NCBI GenBank assembly: GCA_964505215.1
Contig: CAZDGU010000001.1
Location: 310,001-374,000, forward strand
DNA: 64,000 nucleotides
Direction of reading: 5' to 3'
Origin: Gracilimonas sp964505215
GTDB taxonomy: Bacteria > Bacteroidota > Rhodothermia > Balneolales > Balneolaceae
Of this stretch, positions 44,387-53,136 are shown piece by piece. Every line of letters begins with the position of its first letter. Position 1 is the first letter of the stretch. Both the position numbers and the translations under genes were made by a program. Under the pieces are notes generated by a model. The model was not told the DNA's origin, ran no database searches, and saw only the letters and a list, made by a program, of their open reading frames with translations.

Positions 44387-44422
44387 TAAAAAAGCCATAC
44401 TTTTTACGGTATGGCTTTTTTA
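44387..44422. terminator. Bidirectional terminator
   Basis: GCCATAC (44394-44400) pairs with GTATGGC (44409-44415), flanked by an A run on the left and a T run on the right. It can serve both the cupin gene (plus) and the large T9SS nuclease gene (minus). Confidence 0.9.
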
Positions 44423-44445
44423 ATATCAATAATGTGCTAAGCTGA

Positions 44446-47031
44446 TTATTTAATTAGCATCATTTTCTTGGTTAGCTGCTGTCCGGCTGAGGTGGATAGT
44501 CGGTAAATATATACACCGCTTGAAAGTCCCGCAGCATCAAATGTTACATTCTGGCTTCCTTGAGTCTGATTTCTATCTACCAGCGTGGCTACTTTTCGTC
44601 CCATTACGTCAAACACTTCAAGCGTTACTTTTGTGCTTTCTGCTAACTTATAGCTGATGACCGTGCTTGGGTTAAATGGGTTCGGATAGTTCTGCTCCAG
44701 AGAAAACTGCTTGGGGGTTGAAGCGAATTCTTCTTTGCTGTTTACTAACCCTGTAAACTGGAAACGTGTCCATATAGGGAAGTGATCGGAAGTAGTACTT
44801 AAATAGCTTCCTATATATGAGGTATTCTCAACACGCTCTGAGCCGGCTATATGTGTAGAGGCCAATTCTGAAGAAACGGTAATATGATCAATAAATGATC
44901 CGATTCTCTGTGATGCCAGCCCCTGCTGTTCCAGATTTTTAGTAATGATGGTGTATTCGGGATCGTCATCAAAGTTTTTGTACGGCGAGTCCTGACCCGA
45001 AGTAATAGAGCCAATGGTAGTATCATTGTAATCACCTAAAAACAAGACACTTTTTCCGCTTTTGGTATTGTCTAAATAGGTTTTCAATTCTTCGGAAGCC
45101 GACTTTCTTTGATTGTAGGAACTCATGTCATCAAAAGCCTTAGCATGAATGTTATATGCGTAAATCTCTCGTGTTTCTCCGTCTGCGCTTGCATTAAACT
45201 TAAAGAATAATGGATAGCGGCCGTTTGCCCAGTTTGATTTGGTCATGCCTACCGAAAGCAGCCCGGAATCCAACGAATCTATGGTAGCTCTTTTAAACAG
45301 GTAAGCCGTTCTCTGTGCTTGAGAGAAGCTGGCAATAATACTTCCATAATCTGGCAGCTGGGCTGCTAAATCAGCAAAAGTAGCCGTGTTTGATACTTCC
45401 TGAAACGCATAAATATCAGCATCAATAGAATCAATTACGGTTTTCACATTTTGCATCTGAAGTGCTGTATCATCCGGACCGTTACCACTGCTGCCGAACC
45501 ATTCTATATTCCAGGTGACCGCTTCAAAAGTAAGATCTTTGGATACATCATCTCCGGGATAAACCACTTCTTCAACGCCTAAATCGTCTGTAGAGCGTGG
45601 CTTAATTTGATACGTGCCGTTAAACTGATCTACTACTCCCACAATGGTTACGGGCTCATCGGGTGCGGTAGATCCGGCTAAGTTTGCATTTCCATCAATA
45701 CGAATGGCACCTGTACCGGTGGCATCAGAAATATCGTAGTTCTTTTCTCCCTGAAAAGCACCCGAATGCTGAATGGTTACGTTCGGAATTTCAATCAGCT
45801 GAGCCTCAAAACCGCCCGCATTCATTTGGCTGATTGTAATTTGTGTGGGTTGAACCGGAACCGGAGGCGTGTCTATAATTTCAAAACTGATATCGTTATC
45901 TCCCTGATGGGCTCCAATTTGCAGTAAAAAGTCTCCTTCAGGTCCCTGAATGGGGTTAAACTCAGTAAGCGGACCGTTAATTACTACAGAATCTCCTCTT
46001 TCTACGGCTGTATGAAGCGCCGGCCAATAAATGGCTATACCTGCGGTGTTATCCTGAATAAACGACGGACCGGTAAATTCATTAGCAACCGTTACGCGAC
46101 CGGCTACCGTTACCCGGGAACCCAGTGGCAGGTTTCTGATATCGGCAATGGGCTGCACATTACTTTCTTCAAATGCCTGACCTGCTACATAAAAGCTAAA
46201 CTGAGAAAACAGGCTGTCGTTACTTGTAATAGAAATTTCTGCGCTATTCCAGCCTTCAACAGTAGGTGCGTACGTTACGGTAAACGTGCCGGTTTCTTTA
46301 AACCCTAAAACTGAATCGGTTAAAGCAGATATGGAAAAGTAGCTTCCCACTGCTTTCACTTCTGAAATGACCAGTGTATCTACGCCTACATTCATAATTT
46401 GTATGGTTTTCTCCCGCGATTTATCAATCCCCGTATTATCAAAATACACCGAGTCGGCCGGGTTCACTTCTTTCCCTGCATCAGTTACCACCATAGCCGT
46501 GCTGTCTTTTGGGGTGATGTAATCCGTAATTAAAATATCATCAATATTCAATCGGTCAGAACCGGAAGCGTGAATGAATTTAAACCGGATGTTTTCTTCT
46601 TTCTCAACAGCAAGAGTCACCTGCTCCAAGTCTGATGTAGCACTAATTTCGGTTCCTAAATTTGTCCAGCTTGTACCCTGGTCTATGGAATATTGCACCT
46701 GAACGGTATTGCCGGAACTGCTGCCATAATTGGCCATGTAAAAAGAAAGCTCATCCGCTCCGTTGGGTTTGTCAAACTCCATGTAAATGGCTCCCTGCTT
46801 GCCATCACGGCGGTCAAGACGAGCTCCAAAACTGCCATTGAATTTATCATTTCCAAGGTTTCCGATAAGCGCATCACTCATATACCAGCTTCCCGAGCCG
46901 AGCTCTACGGAAGCACCTGCATAAAAGGATTTACTGCCGGATTCAAAATCTTCAAACAGCTGAGCCTGCAAAGAACTTACGGGCAACAGCATCGCAAAAA
47001 GCGAAATAACTAACCAACTAACTTTTCTCAT
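44446..47031 (-). CDS. Large T9SS-exported protein with endonuclease/exonuclease/phosphatase domain
   Basis: 861 residues: signal peptide (cut near L-Q-A-Q), a jelly-roll-like adhesive segment (about 25-170), an abnormal-spindle/HYDIN-like beta domain (about 195-295), an OB-fold-like segment (about 300-490) and then the EEP domain with T-W-N-I-E-W-F, Q-E-V, Y-N-I-H-A-K, G-D-Y-N-D and S-D-H-F-P, which hold the metal and catalytic residues. The last 75 residues are a sorting domain (N-Y-P-N-P-F-N-P, G-V-Y-I-Y-R-L, K-M-M-L-I-K). It is probably an extracellular nuclease or phosphodiesterase for scavenging nucleic acids. Monocistronic. Confidence 0.9.
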   Translation of the reverse strand: MRKVSWLVISLFAMLLPVSSLQAQLFEDFESGSKSFYAGASVELGSGSWYMSDALIGNLGNDKFNGSFGARLDRRDGKQGAIYMEFDKPNGADELSFYMANYGSSSGNTVQVQYSIDQGTSWTNLGTEISATSDLEQVTLAVEKEENIRFKFIHASGSDRLNIDDILITDYITPKDSTAMVVTDAGKEVNPADSVYFDNTGIDKSREKTIQIMNVGVDTLVISEVKAVGSYFSISALTDSVLGFKETGTFTVTYAPTVEGWNSAEISITSNDSLFSQFSFYVAGQAFEESNVQPIADIRNLPLGSRVTVAGRVTVANEFTGPSFIQDNTAGIAIYWPALHTAVERGDSVVINGPLTEFNPIQGPEGDFLLQIGAHQGDNDISFEIIDTPPVPVQPTQITISQMNAGGFEAQLIEIPNVTIQHSGAFQGEKNYDISDATGTGAIRIDGNANLAGSTAPDEPVTIVGVVDQFNGTYQIKPRSTDDLGVEEVVYPGDDVSKDLTFEAVTWNIEWFGSSGNGPDDTALQMQNVKTVIDSIDADIYAFQEVSNTATFADLAAQLPDYGSIIASFSQAQRTAYLFKRATIDSLDSGLLSVGMTKSNWANGRYPLFFKFNASADGETREIYAYNIHAKAFDDMSSYNQRKSASEELKTYLDNTKSGKSVLFLGDYNDTTIGSITSGQDSPYKNFDDDPEYTIITKNLEQQGLASQRIGSFIDHITVSSELASTHIAGSERVENTSYIGSYLSTTSDHFPIWTRFQFTGLVNSKEEFASTPKQFSLEQNYPNPFNPSTVISYKLAESTKVTLEVFDVMGRKVATLVDRNQTQGSQNVTFDAAGLSSGVYIYRLSTSAGQQLTKKMMLIK

Positions 47032-47226
47032 AATAAACTATACGATTTAATTGTTACAGAATTTTAGGATGGATAAGGTAGCCATAATTACCATCAGTTC
47101 TGAAAATAAACGGACACTCGTCACCTCTTATTTACTTTTGTTAACAATGAAGAGGGGTATCAGGTATGAGGTAAAATTTGAATTAGGGAATAAACATGCG
47201 AGCGTATTTGTTAATTTTCTATTTTA

Positions 47227-47253
47227 AACTGTGATTTTTGTGATGGGTGTGAT
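47227..47253 (+). repeat. 27-base dispersed repeat, copy 2
   Basis: Identical over 27 bases to the minus strand of 9668-9694, beginning AACTGTGATTTTTGTGAT. It lies 31 bases before the hairpin repeat at 47285. Confidence 0.8.
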
Positions 47254-47284
47254 GGTCAGGATGGGGTTTGGGCGAAATTGAGGT

Positions 47285-47347
47285 AAACCTCGGAGATCTT
47301 TGGTAAAATAGTTATTTCAGGATATTGGGTTTCAGATCTGCGAGTTT
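47285..47347. repeat. AACCT-type long hairpin repeat, copy 3
   Basis: AAACCTCGGAGATCTT (47285-47300) is followed by an imperfect inverted arm containing AGATCTGCGAGTTT (47334-47347). The spacer shares CTTTGG and ATATTGGG with copy 2. The G-to-A change in the left arm is matched by C-to-T in the right arm, so pairing is kept. Confidence 0.7.
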
Positions 47348-47625
47348 TTGGGTGGCAAGAAAATCCATCATCCAGAATAATGCAAAATGACCGGACCGGG
47401 CATCGACGCGCTTGCGTGGCGTTCTGGTGGTTTCCAACTTACGTGTCACGCTGAGGAATGAGTGCGGTGAATCGGAGCAAATGATCGAAGGGTCTCTTTT
47501 TATGGGCAACTCATCTGTCAAAGGTAGCGTTGTTCAAGCCAAAACCGATTCAAGGAGATTCCGGATCGGCGCTTTCGTTTCACTCCAGCTTGTCCGGAAT
47601 GACTGCTTTTCTTGAATTTTTTACT

Positions 47626-47800
47626 CGCTCCCAACAACCCCGTTGGGAGTGCCACGCAGAACCACCCGGTTCAAAACAAATATGGCGCCAAAGTGGGGCT
47701 TTGATGGAACCCGCTGCCATATTCCCGAGATTGCTTCGGCGGTTGAAATAATGGACGAGGTTATGCCTGCTTCCGCCTCGCAAAGAAACTTTTTCTTTTG
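47626..47800 (+). repeat. Dispersed repeat, copy 2 of 2 (GCTCCCAA hairpin type)
   Basis: Aligns with the minus strand of 9121-9291. It starts with a hairpin (GCTCCCAAC 47627-47635 with GTTGGGAGT 47642-47650) and shares the GAACCACCCGGTTCAAAA segment and the CGAGATTGCTTCGGCGGTT block. Probably non-coding. Confidence 0.72.
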
Positions 47801-47896
47801 ACGAAGTTCGGTCTTTTTAAAAATCCCTTTAACAAATAACTATTTCCCAAACCCCTCTCCATTTTTCTTCAGCTTTCACAAAATTTCTTGGCCATT

Positions 47897-48328
47897 TTAC
47901 ACATTTCGGTAAGGGCAGTATTCGGCTATATTTCGCTCCGTCTCAAATAACTTCACTTTGTATAACTTGCCATCTCCGTAGCACGCTTCTTCTACTACCG
48001 GCCGTAAACGCTCAAAAAATGCTTGCACCAGGTTTTCTGTAGTCGGGATGATGCCTTCCAGAAAATCGACATCTAAATTTAGATTGCGATGGTCGCAGGG
48101 CTCTAAAATTTCTTGATGTAAAATTTCCTTCAAATCACTTAAATCTATTACAAAACCCGTCTCAGGATCCGGCTCGCCCGCTACGGTTACTTCAATAATA
48201 TAATTATGACCATGCCAGTTAGGTAGATTGCATTTCCCAAATCTTTTACGATTCCACTCATCGCTTTTAGCAGGATTGTGGAGCCGATGCGCGGCATTAA
48301 AGTGAGCTTTGCGTGTAATAAAAATCAA
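47897..48328 (-). CDS. 6-pyruvoyl-tetrahydropterin synthase / QueD homologue
   Basis: 143 residues of the PTPS fold. Zinc ligands H14, H39 and H41 (F-N-A-A-H, W-H-G-H-N-Y) and the catalytic C33 in G-K-C-N are present, followed by C-D-H-R-N-L-N, P-T-T-E-N-L and a late E-T-E. The K-C-N-x-P-N-x-H-G-H form resembles PTPS of tetrahydrobiopterin synthesis more than the G-K-C-G-R-x-H-G-H of the operon QueD at 7660, so it may make a different pterin. TTG start at 48328. It stands alone beside the arsenic operon. Confidence 0.85.
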   Translation of the reverse strand: MIFITRKAHFNAAHRLHNPAKSDEWNRKRFGKCNLPNWHGHNYIIEVTVAGEPDPETGFVIDLSDLKEILHQEILEPCDHRNLNLDVDFLEGIIPTTENLVQAFFERLRPVVEEACYGDGKLYKVKLFETERNIAEYCPYRNV

Positions 48329-48513
48329 GTTGGTAAATCTTTATTTAAGGTGAAGGTGATGATATGAAGCTAACATCGGTTAATCTTAAACCGTTCTCAA
48401 CCATAGCTTCACAAAATATAATAGGTTGTAATACAACTCATTGCCAAAATACTTTACAAAACCCACAATTCCATTCAAACCATATTAAATAATTGAATAA
48501 TAACTCATTCAGA

Positions 48514-49551
48514 TTAGTAAGAAGCACGTCTTTTATTTGCAAAGCGAACTAAGGAAAGCATCACCGGTACTTCAATTAAAACGCCGACAACCGTTACCAA
48601 AGCAGCGCCCGATTGCAAACCAAACAGTGCAATAGCTACGGCCACTGCCAGTTCAAAAAAGTTACTTGCTCCAATCATGGAACCGGGTGCACATACTTGA
48701 TAAGGCAAGCCAATCCATTTGCCGCCAAACCAGGCTAAACCAAATATTACATAGGTTTGAATGAGCAACGGAATTGCAATTAGTACAATATCAAAAGGCT
48801 CGGCAATAATGCGCTCGCCCTGATAGGCAAATAACAGGATTAAAGTAATCAGTAGGGCTGAAATGGAAACCGGCTTAAATTTTGGCAAAAACGTTTGGGT
48901 GTACCACTGCTCTCCCCTCTTCCGGATAGCAATTTTATGGGTGATATATCCGGCTGCCAGTGGAATCACCACAAATACAATAATGGAAGCTGCCAGAGTT
49001 TCGTAAGGAATTGTGATGTCTGTGATTCCTAACAATAAACCCACAATGGGAATAAACAGCACGAGAATAAGCAGATCATTCACCGAAACCTGTACCAAAG
49101 TGTAGTTTGGATCGCCATCTGACAAATAGGACCATACAAAAACCATGGCCGTACAGGGAGCGGCTCCCAATAAAATAGCTCCTGCTATGTATTGATCGGC
49201 CAGTTCCGGACTCAGCCAGGCTGCATAAATTTGATCAAAAAAGATCCACGCAAAGAAAGCCATACTAAACGGCTTAATGGCCCAGTTGATGATAACCGTC
49301 CAAATAATGCCTTTTGGAGATTTTCTGATTTCTTTAAGTGAAGAGAAATCGACCTGAAGCATCATGGGATAAATCATCAGCCAAATTAATATGGCTACCG
49401 GTATATTTACCTTATAAATTTCCCACTTGCTTATAATTTCAATGGAATCTCCGAATAGATAGCCGGCTATAATTCCAATGCCAATACACAGAAGCACCCA
49501 AACGGTTAAATAGCGTTCAAAAAAACCCATTCTTTTACTGCTTTCACTCAT
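48514..49551 (-). CDS. acr3: ACR3-family arsenite efflux permease
   Basis: 345 residues, ten membrane helices. The conserved G-A-A-P-C-T-A-M-V-F-V-W-S motif with the essential Cys in the fourth helix is present. It expels arsenite as the last step of the arsR-arsM-arsC-acr3 operon. Its start overlaps the arsC stop by eight bases. Confidence 0.95.
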   Translation of the reverse strand: MSESSKRMGFFERYLTVWVLLCIGIGIIAGYLFGDSIEIISKWEIYKVNIPVAILIWLMIYPMMLQVDFSSLKEIRKSPKGIIWTVIINWAIKPFSMAFFAWIFFDQIYAAWLSPELADQYIAGAILLGAAPCTAMVFVWSYLSDGDPNYTLVQVSVNDLLILVLFIPIVGLLLGITDITIPYETLAASIIVFVVIPLAAGYITHKIAIRKRGEQWYTQTFLPKFKPVSISALLITLILLFAYQGERIIAEPFDIVLIAIPLLIQTYVIFGLAWFGGKWIGLPYQVCAPGSMIGASNFFELAVAVAIALFGLQSGAALVTVVGVLIEVPVMLSLVRFANKRRASY

Positions 49552-50161
49552 TATTCACGCTCCTCATCATATAAAACATTTCCATTGCTATTTGCCTGCA
49601 TCGTTCATCATAAACCTGAGATTCTCTAACGGTATTATCCGCTTCTTTTGGGTCTTTATAAGAGATTGTTTTTCTTAAATCACTGCCGGGTACAATGGGA
49701 CAGTTTTTATCCGCATCCGAGCACGTCATCACTGCAATAAAATGCTTTTTGGGGTTGCTTGCATCATCAAATTTTTTGGAGAAACAGATAATGGAATCCT
49801 GATCTTTCGAAAAAGAAATCTCATGCTTTGGGTTTGCTCCATCCGGAATACGGACTTCGAATCCGGCTCGTTTTATAGCAGTAACCGCGCGTGGATTAAA
49901 TGCTGTAACCTCCGTACCGCCCGAATAGGTTTTCACTTCTTCCACTCCGTAGTAATAAGCTGCTGTACTCGTCCATATTTGGGCGAAATGGCTTCTTCTG
50001 CTGTTATGCGTACATATAAACAGCAGCTTTATCGGCTCCTTTTTTTGGACTTTCCGGTTAATGAAATGCGCCAGCTTTTGGAGCTCCTCCTTTCGAGAGG
50101 CCGGAATTCCATTAAAACCATCTTCTAATTCTGAAATATATTCCTGCAGCTTTTTATACAT
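49544..50161 (-). CDS. arsC: Arsenate reductase / low-molecular-weight protein tyrosine phosphatase-like protein
   Basis: About 205 residues from the ATG at 50161, next to the arsM stop; an ATG at 50203 would extend it inside arsM. It carries the phosphatase-type nucleophile loop C-T-H-N-S-R-R-S (C50) and a downstream C-S-D-A-D and Y-K-D-P sequence, as in the thioredoxin-linked ArsC branch. In Bacteroidota this longer form is a regular member of arsenic operons. It reduces arsenate to arsenite for Acr3. Confidence 0.88.
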   Translation of the reverse strand: MYKKLQEYISELEDGFNGIPASRKEELQKLAHFINRKVQKKEPIKLLFICTHNSRRSHFAQIWTSTAAYYYGVEEVKTYSGGTEVTAFNPRAVTAIKRAGFEVRIPDGANPKHEISFSKDQDSIICFSKKFDDASNPKKHFIAVMTCSDADKNCPIVPGSDLRKTISYKDPKEADNTVRESQVYDERCRQIAMEMFYMMRSVNNE

Positions 50162-50162
50162 C

Positions 50163-51068
50163 TCAGCAACATCCTGAACCCGGTGTGCAGGCTGCTGCAT
50201 CATTACTTCCTACCAAAGTTATTACAGGTTTTGAATCTTCGGTTTTTTCACCCTTTTTTTGCGCAAATACAGTAATGCTGTAAATGCCAACCGAGCCTTC
50301 GTTAAAATCTGCTATTTCAGCCTCACTCAAATATTGAGATAAAATATCATCCGGAATTTCGATGGGCTTTTCTTTTTGGATGGTGATTTCCGAAAACCCG
50401 GCTTCTTTTATAAAACCTAAATAATCTTCTTTTTGGCTGGCTCCCGCTACGCAGCCGGCATACATTTCTGCATCTTCTTTTAAAGCTTCGGGCAACTCTC
50501 CTTCCAATACAATGTCAGAAATACTGAAATGCCCGCCCGGCTTTAGCACCCTGAATATTTCTCTAAAAACCCGGCGTTTATCCGGCACTAAATTAAGTAC
50601 GCAATTACTCACCACCACATCTGCCATGGCATCAGCAACCGGCATATTTTCAATATCTCCCAAGCGAAACTCTACATTATTCAGCTTTAATTTCTCAGCA
50701 TTCCGGCGGGCTTTGGTTACCATTTCTTCTGTAAAATCTATACCCAAAACTTTGCCTTCGGCTCCGGTTTCGTGCCGTGCCACAAAACAATCGTTGCCGG
50801 CTCCCGATCCCAAATCAATGACGGTATCTCCCTTTTTGATATGGGCAAATTCAGTAGGCAAGCCACAACCAAGACTTAAGTCAGCCTCTTCACTATATCC
50901 TTCCAAGCGGCTGTAATCGTCCGTCATAATGTTATACACTTTCTTGGATTCTCCACCGGCTCCACAGCAGGAACGAGCGTTATATTCCGTACCCTGCTCA
51001 CTGATTTGGCGGTATTTTGCACGTACGGTTTCTTTGAGTTCTTCAGCCGTTTTTTGGGATTTATTCAT
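50163..51068 (-). CDS. arsM: Arsenite S-adenosylmethyltransferase ArsM
   Basis: 301 residues from the ATG at 51068, which overlaps the arsR stop (ATGA); a TTG four codons earlier is unlikely. SAM-binding motif I is V-I-D-L-G-S-G-A-G-N-D. Cysteines for As(III) occur early (S-C-C-G, about 34-35), in the core (Y-A-G-C-V-A-G-A) and at the end (G-S-G-C-C). It methylates arsenite to volatile or less retained species. Confidence 0.93.
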   Translation of the reverse strand: MNKSQKTAEELKETVRAKYRQISEQGTEYNARSCCGAGGESKKVYNIMTDDYSRLEGYSEEADLSLGCGLPTEFAHIKKGDTVIDLGSGAGNDCFVARHETGAEGKVLGIDFTEEMVTKARRNAEKLKLNNVEFRLGDIENMPVADAMADVVVSNCVLNLVPDKRRVFREIFRVLKPGGHFSISDIVLEGELPEALKEDAEMYAGCVAGASQKEDYLGFIKEAGFSEITIQKEKPIEIPDDILSQYLSEAEIADFNEGSVGIYSITVFAQKKGEKTEDSKPVITLVGSNDAAACTPGSGCC

Positions 51069-51397
51069 AATTCGCAACAAGTCGTTTTTTGCGGGGTTAA
51101 TTTGGTAAGCAGTGCATCTAACAGCACTTTTAATTCGGCAACGCCTTCTTCATTTAAGCAATAACAGGTGCGTACGCCATCAATTTCACCTTTAATAATT
51201 CCGGCTGACTTCAACACTTTTAAATGCTGTGAAACTGTAGATTGGGCCAGCGGAATTTCATCCGTAATATCACCACAAATGCAGGTGTCTCGGCGAGCTA
51301 AAAGTTCAAGAATGGCTATGCGCGCGGGGTGAGCCAAGGCTTTGGAAAGCTCTGCGATTTCCAATTGATTTTTGCTATAAATGGCGGTCTTTGGCAA
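51065..51397 (-). CDS. arsR: ArsR-type arsenic-responsive repressor
   Basis: 110 residues. Winged helix with H-P-A-R-I-A-I-L-E-L-L and S-T-V-S-Q-H-L-K-V-L-K. Candidate arsenite-binding thiols are C39 and C41 (T-C-I-C-G-D), with further pairs at C78/C80 and the C-terminal C107/C108. First gene of the operon. TTG start at 51397, no in-frame ATG nearby. A perfect palindrome lies 15 bases upstream. Confidence 0.93.
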   Translation of the reverse strand: MPKTAIYSKNQLEIAELSKALAHPARIAILELLARRDTCICGDITDEIPLAQSTVSQHLKVLKSAGIIKGEIDGVRTCYCLNEEGVAELKVLLDALLTKLTPQKTTCCEL

Positions 51398-51825
51398 TGC
51401 TTTATCTATTAATCGTAATTATACGATAAAGATATTTTAATTATGTCTGAAACTCAATATTTTTTCTACGCACAAGATTATTCTAATTTAGAATAGCGGA
51501 ACTTACATTTATTATTTAATAAAAGATTTCAGGAAGCTCTCGAATAAAACCAGCTTTTAAATTTCATAGGGTTAAAATTCATAGATGGACGGTTAAACTA
51601 TAATCCTTTTCTTCATCTAATCTTCAAAAACTTTTTACTTATTGATTCGATTTTAAGACTTTTCACTTAAAATTGTGCGCTCGTTTTGCTATATTCATGG
51701 TCTTCTCGCACGAGAATCGAGTATTCAAATCGACCAAAAAAACGCTATTCATTAAATAATTGTTAACAGCGTTAAGTTGGCTCATATCGAGCAAATTATT
51801 CTTTAACATAAATTTGGAGTATTAA
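51398..51825. other. Divergent intergenic region between arsR and citrate synthase
   Basis: 428 bases. It contains the arsR operator candidate (51412-51427), a small hairpin TTCTCG-CA-CGAGAA (51703-51716) and a TAAATTTG sequence just before the citrate synthase start (51809-51816). No gene seen. Confidence 0.55.
51412..51427. promoter_or_regulatory. Candidate ArsR operator
   Basis: ATCGTA-ATTA-TACGAT, a perfect 6-4-6 inverted repeat. It lies 15 bases before the arsR start and has the size and position of ArsR/SmtB operators, so autoregulation is likely. Confidence 0.6.
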
Positions 51826-52995
51826 ATGTCAAAAGGCATTCACACAGGCTTTGACGAGCAACAATATCCCTATATCAATAAAGGACTGGAAGGCATTATT
51901 GCTTTCAGCACTACAAAAAGCTTTATTGACGGGCAAAAAGGAGAACTTATTTATTCCGGCTATCTGATTGATACGCTGGCAGAACATGCAACTTTTGAAG
52001 AAGTATGCTTTTTGCTTTGGAATGATCGTCTGCCTAATTCAAAAGAACTGGAGAGTTTAAATAAGCTGCTTGTTGAACATCGCGAGCTCCCTAAAGCTGT
52101 ACTTGACTATATTGCAGGCACCGATAAAAAAGCGGAGCCAATGTCGGTATTACGCACGGCTGTTTCTATGCTGGCTGATTTTGATGATACGCGTGGAAAG
52201 TTTGATGCAGCTTTATTTGAAGGACAGGCCATTAACATTATGGCAAAAATTCCAACTATTATTGCCGCTTTTGATCGTGCTCGTAATGGAAAGGATATTG
52301 TAGAACCTTTGAAAGAGGGAAGCACAGCATTTAACTTTCTGTATATGCTGAATGGCGAAAAGCCCGGTGAACAAGCGGAAAGAACTATGGACCTCTGCTT
52401 AATTCTACACGCCGAGCACGGCATGAATGCTTCTACTTTTACCGCACGCACCATTTGTGCTACTCAGTCTGATATGTATTCTGCTATTACCGGCGCTATC
52501 GGTGCTCTGAAAGGACCGCTTCACGGCGGAGCCAACACGGCCGTTATGAATACACTGCTGGAGCTGGACAAAGATCCTACCACTGCCGATGCTGTTGAGT
52601 TCACCAAAAGAAAACTGGATAATAAAGAGAAAGTATCCGGTTTTGGTCACCGAGTATATAAAACCTTTGATCCCCGGGCCCGACTGCTTCAAAATATGTC
52701 TAAAGATCTTTCGGAAGAAACCGGTCATCAACAGCTGTATGAATGGTCTATGGATATGCTGAAAACCATGAAGAGCGAAAAAAATATTGATCCGAATGTA
52801 GATTTCTTTTCTGCCACAGTTTATTATTCAATTGGAATTCAGCCTGATTTATTTACTTGTATTTTTGCCATGAGCCGCGTTACCGGCTGGACCGGGCACT
52901 TTATGGAGCAAGCAGCTAACAACCGCTTAATCCGCCCACGTGCTCTGTATGTAGGCGAAAAACACCTCGATTGGGTTCCCGTAGAAGATCGCTGA
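51826..52995 (+). CDS. gltA: Citrate synthase
   Basis: 389 residues, the shorter citrate/2-methylcitrate synthase type. Catalytic histidines appear in H-A-E-H-G-M-N-A-S-T-F, G-P-L-H-G-G-A-N and G-F-G-H-R-V-Y, with R-A-R-L-L nearby. It condenses oxaloacetate with acetyl-CoA at the TCA-cycle entry. A 2-methylcitrate synthase role cannot be ruled out, but no propionate gene is near. GGAG precedes the ATG; a strong terminator follows. Confidence 0.9.
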   Translation: MSKGIHTGFDEQQYPYINKGLEGIIAFSTTKSFIDGQKGELIYSGYLIDTLAEHATFEEVCFLLWNDRLPNSKELESLNKLLVEHRELPKAVLDYIAGTDKKAEPMSVLRTAVSMLADFDDTRGKFDAALFEGQAINIMAKIPTIIAAFDRARNGKDIVEPLKEGSTAFNFLYMLNGEKPGEQAERTMDLCLILHAEHGMNASTFTARTICATQSDMYSAITGAIGALKGPLHGGANTAVMNTLLELDKDPTTADAVEFTKRKLDNKEKVSGFGHRVYKTFDPRARLLQNMSKDLSEETGHQQLYEWSMDMLKTMKSEKNIDPNVDFFSATVYYSIGIQPDLFTCIFAMSRVTGWTGHFMEQAANNRLIRPRALYVGEKHLDWVPVEDR

Positions 52996-53030
52996 TTATT
53001 TGACAGCGACTTACATTTGTTCTGTTAATG

Positions 53031-53065
53031 AAAAAGCTTCAATGCACTGCGTTGAAGCTTTTTTT
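53031..53065 (+). terminator. Terminator of citrate synthase
   Basis: AAAAAGCTTCAA and TTGAAGCTTTTTTT form a 12-base stem around a nine-base loop. Located about 35 bases after the stop. Confidence 0.93.
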
Positions 53066-53136
53066 ATGGGAATGAATTTTAGAAAAGCCCCCAATGCCCA
53101 CATTCCGGAGAGGACAGCCTGGGTAAAAAAGCTGTA

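Larger units (their letters stand above)
47032..47896. other. Repeat-rich gene-free region
   Basis: 865 bases without a credible gene. It holds the exact 27-base repeat (47227-47253), an AACCT-type hairpin repeat (47285-47347) and a second copy of the 170-base repeat (47626-47800). The frames of 60-75 codons in it lie in repeat sequence. Confidence 0.75.

Noticed and set aside
47312..47751. Several 60-75 codon frames on both strands
   Set aside because: All lie in repeat-rich sequence between the T9SS nuclease and the second PTPS gene and share peptides only with the other repeat copy.
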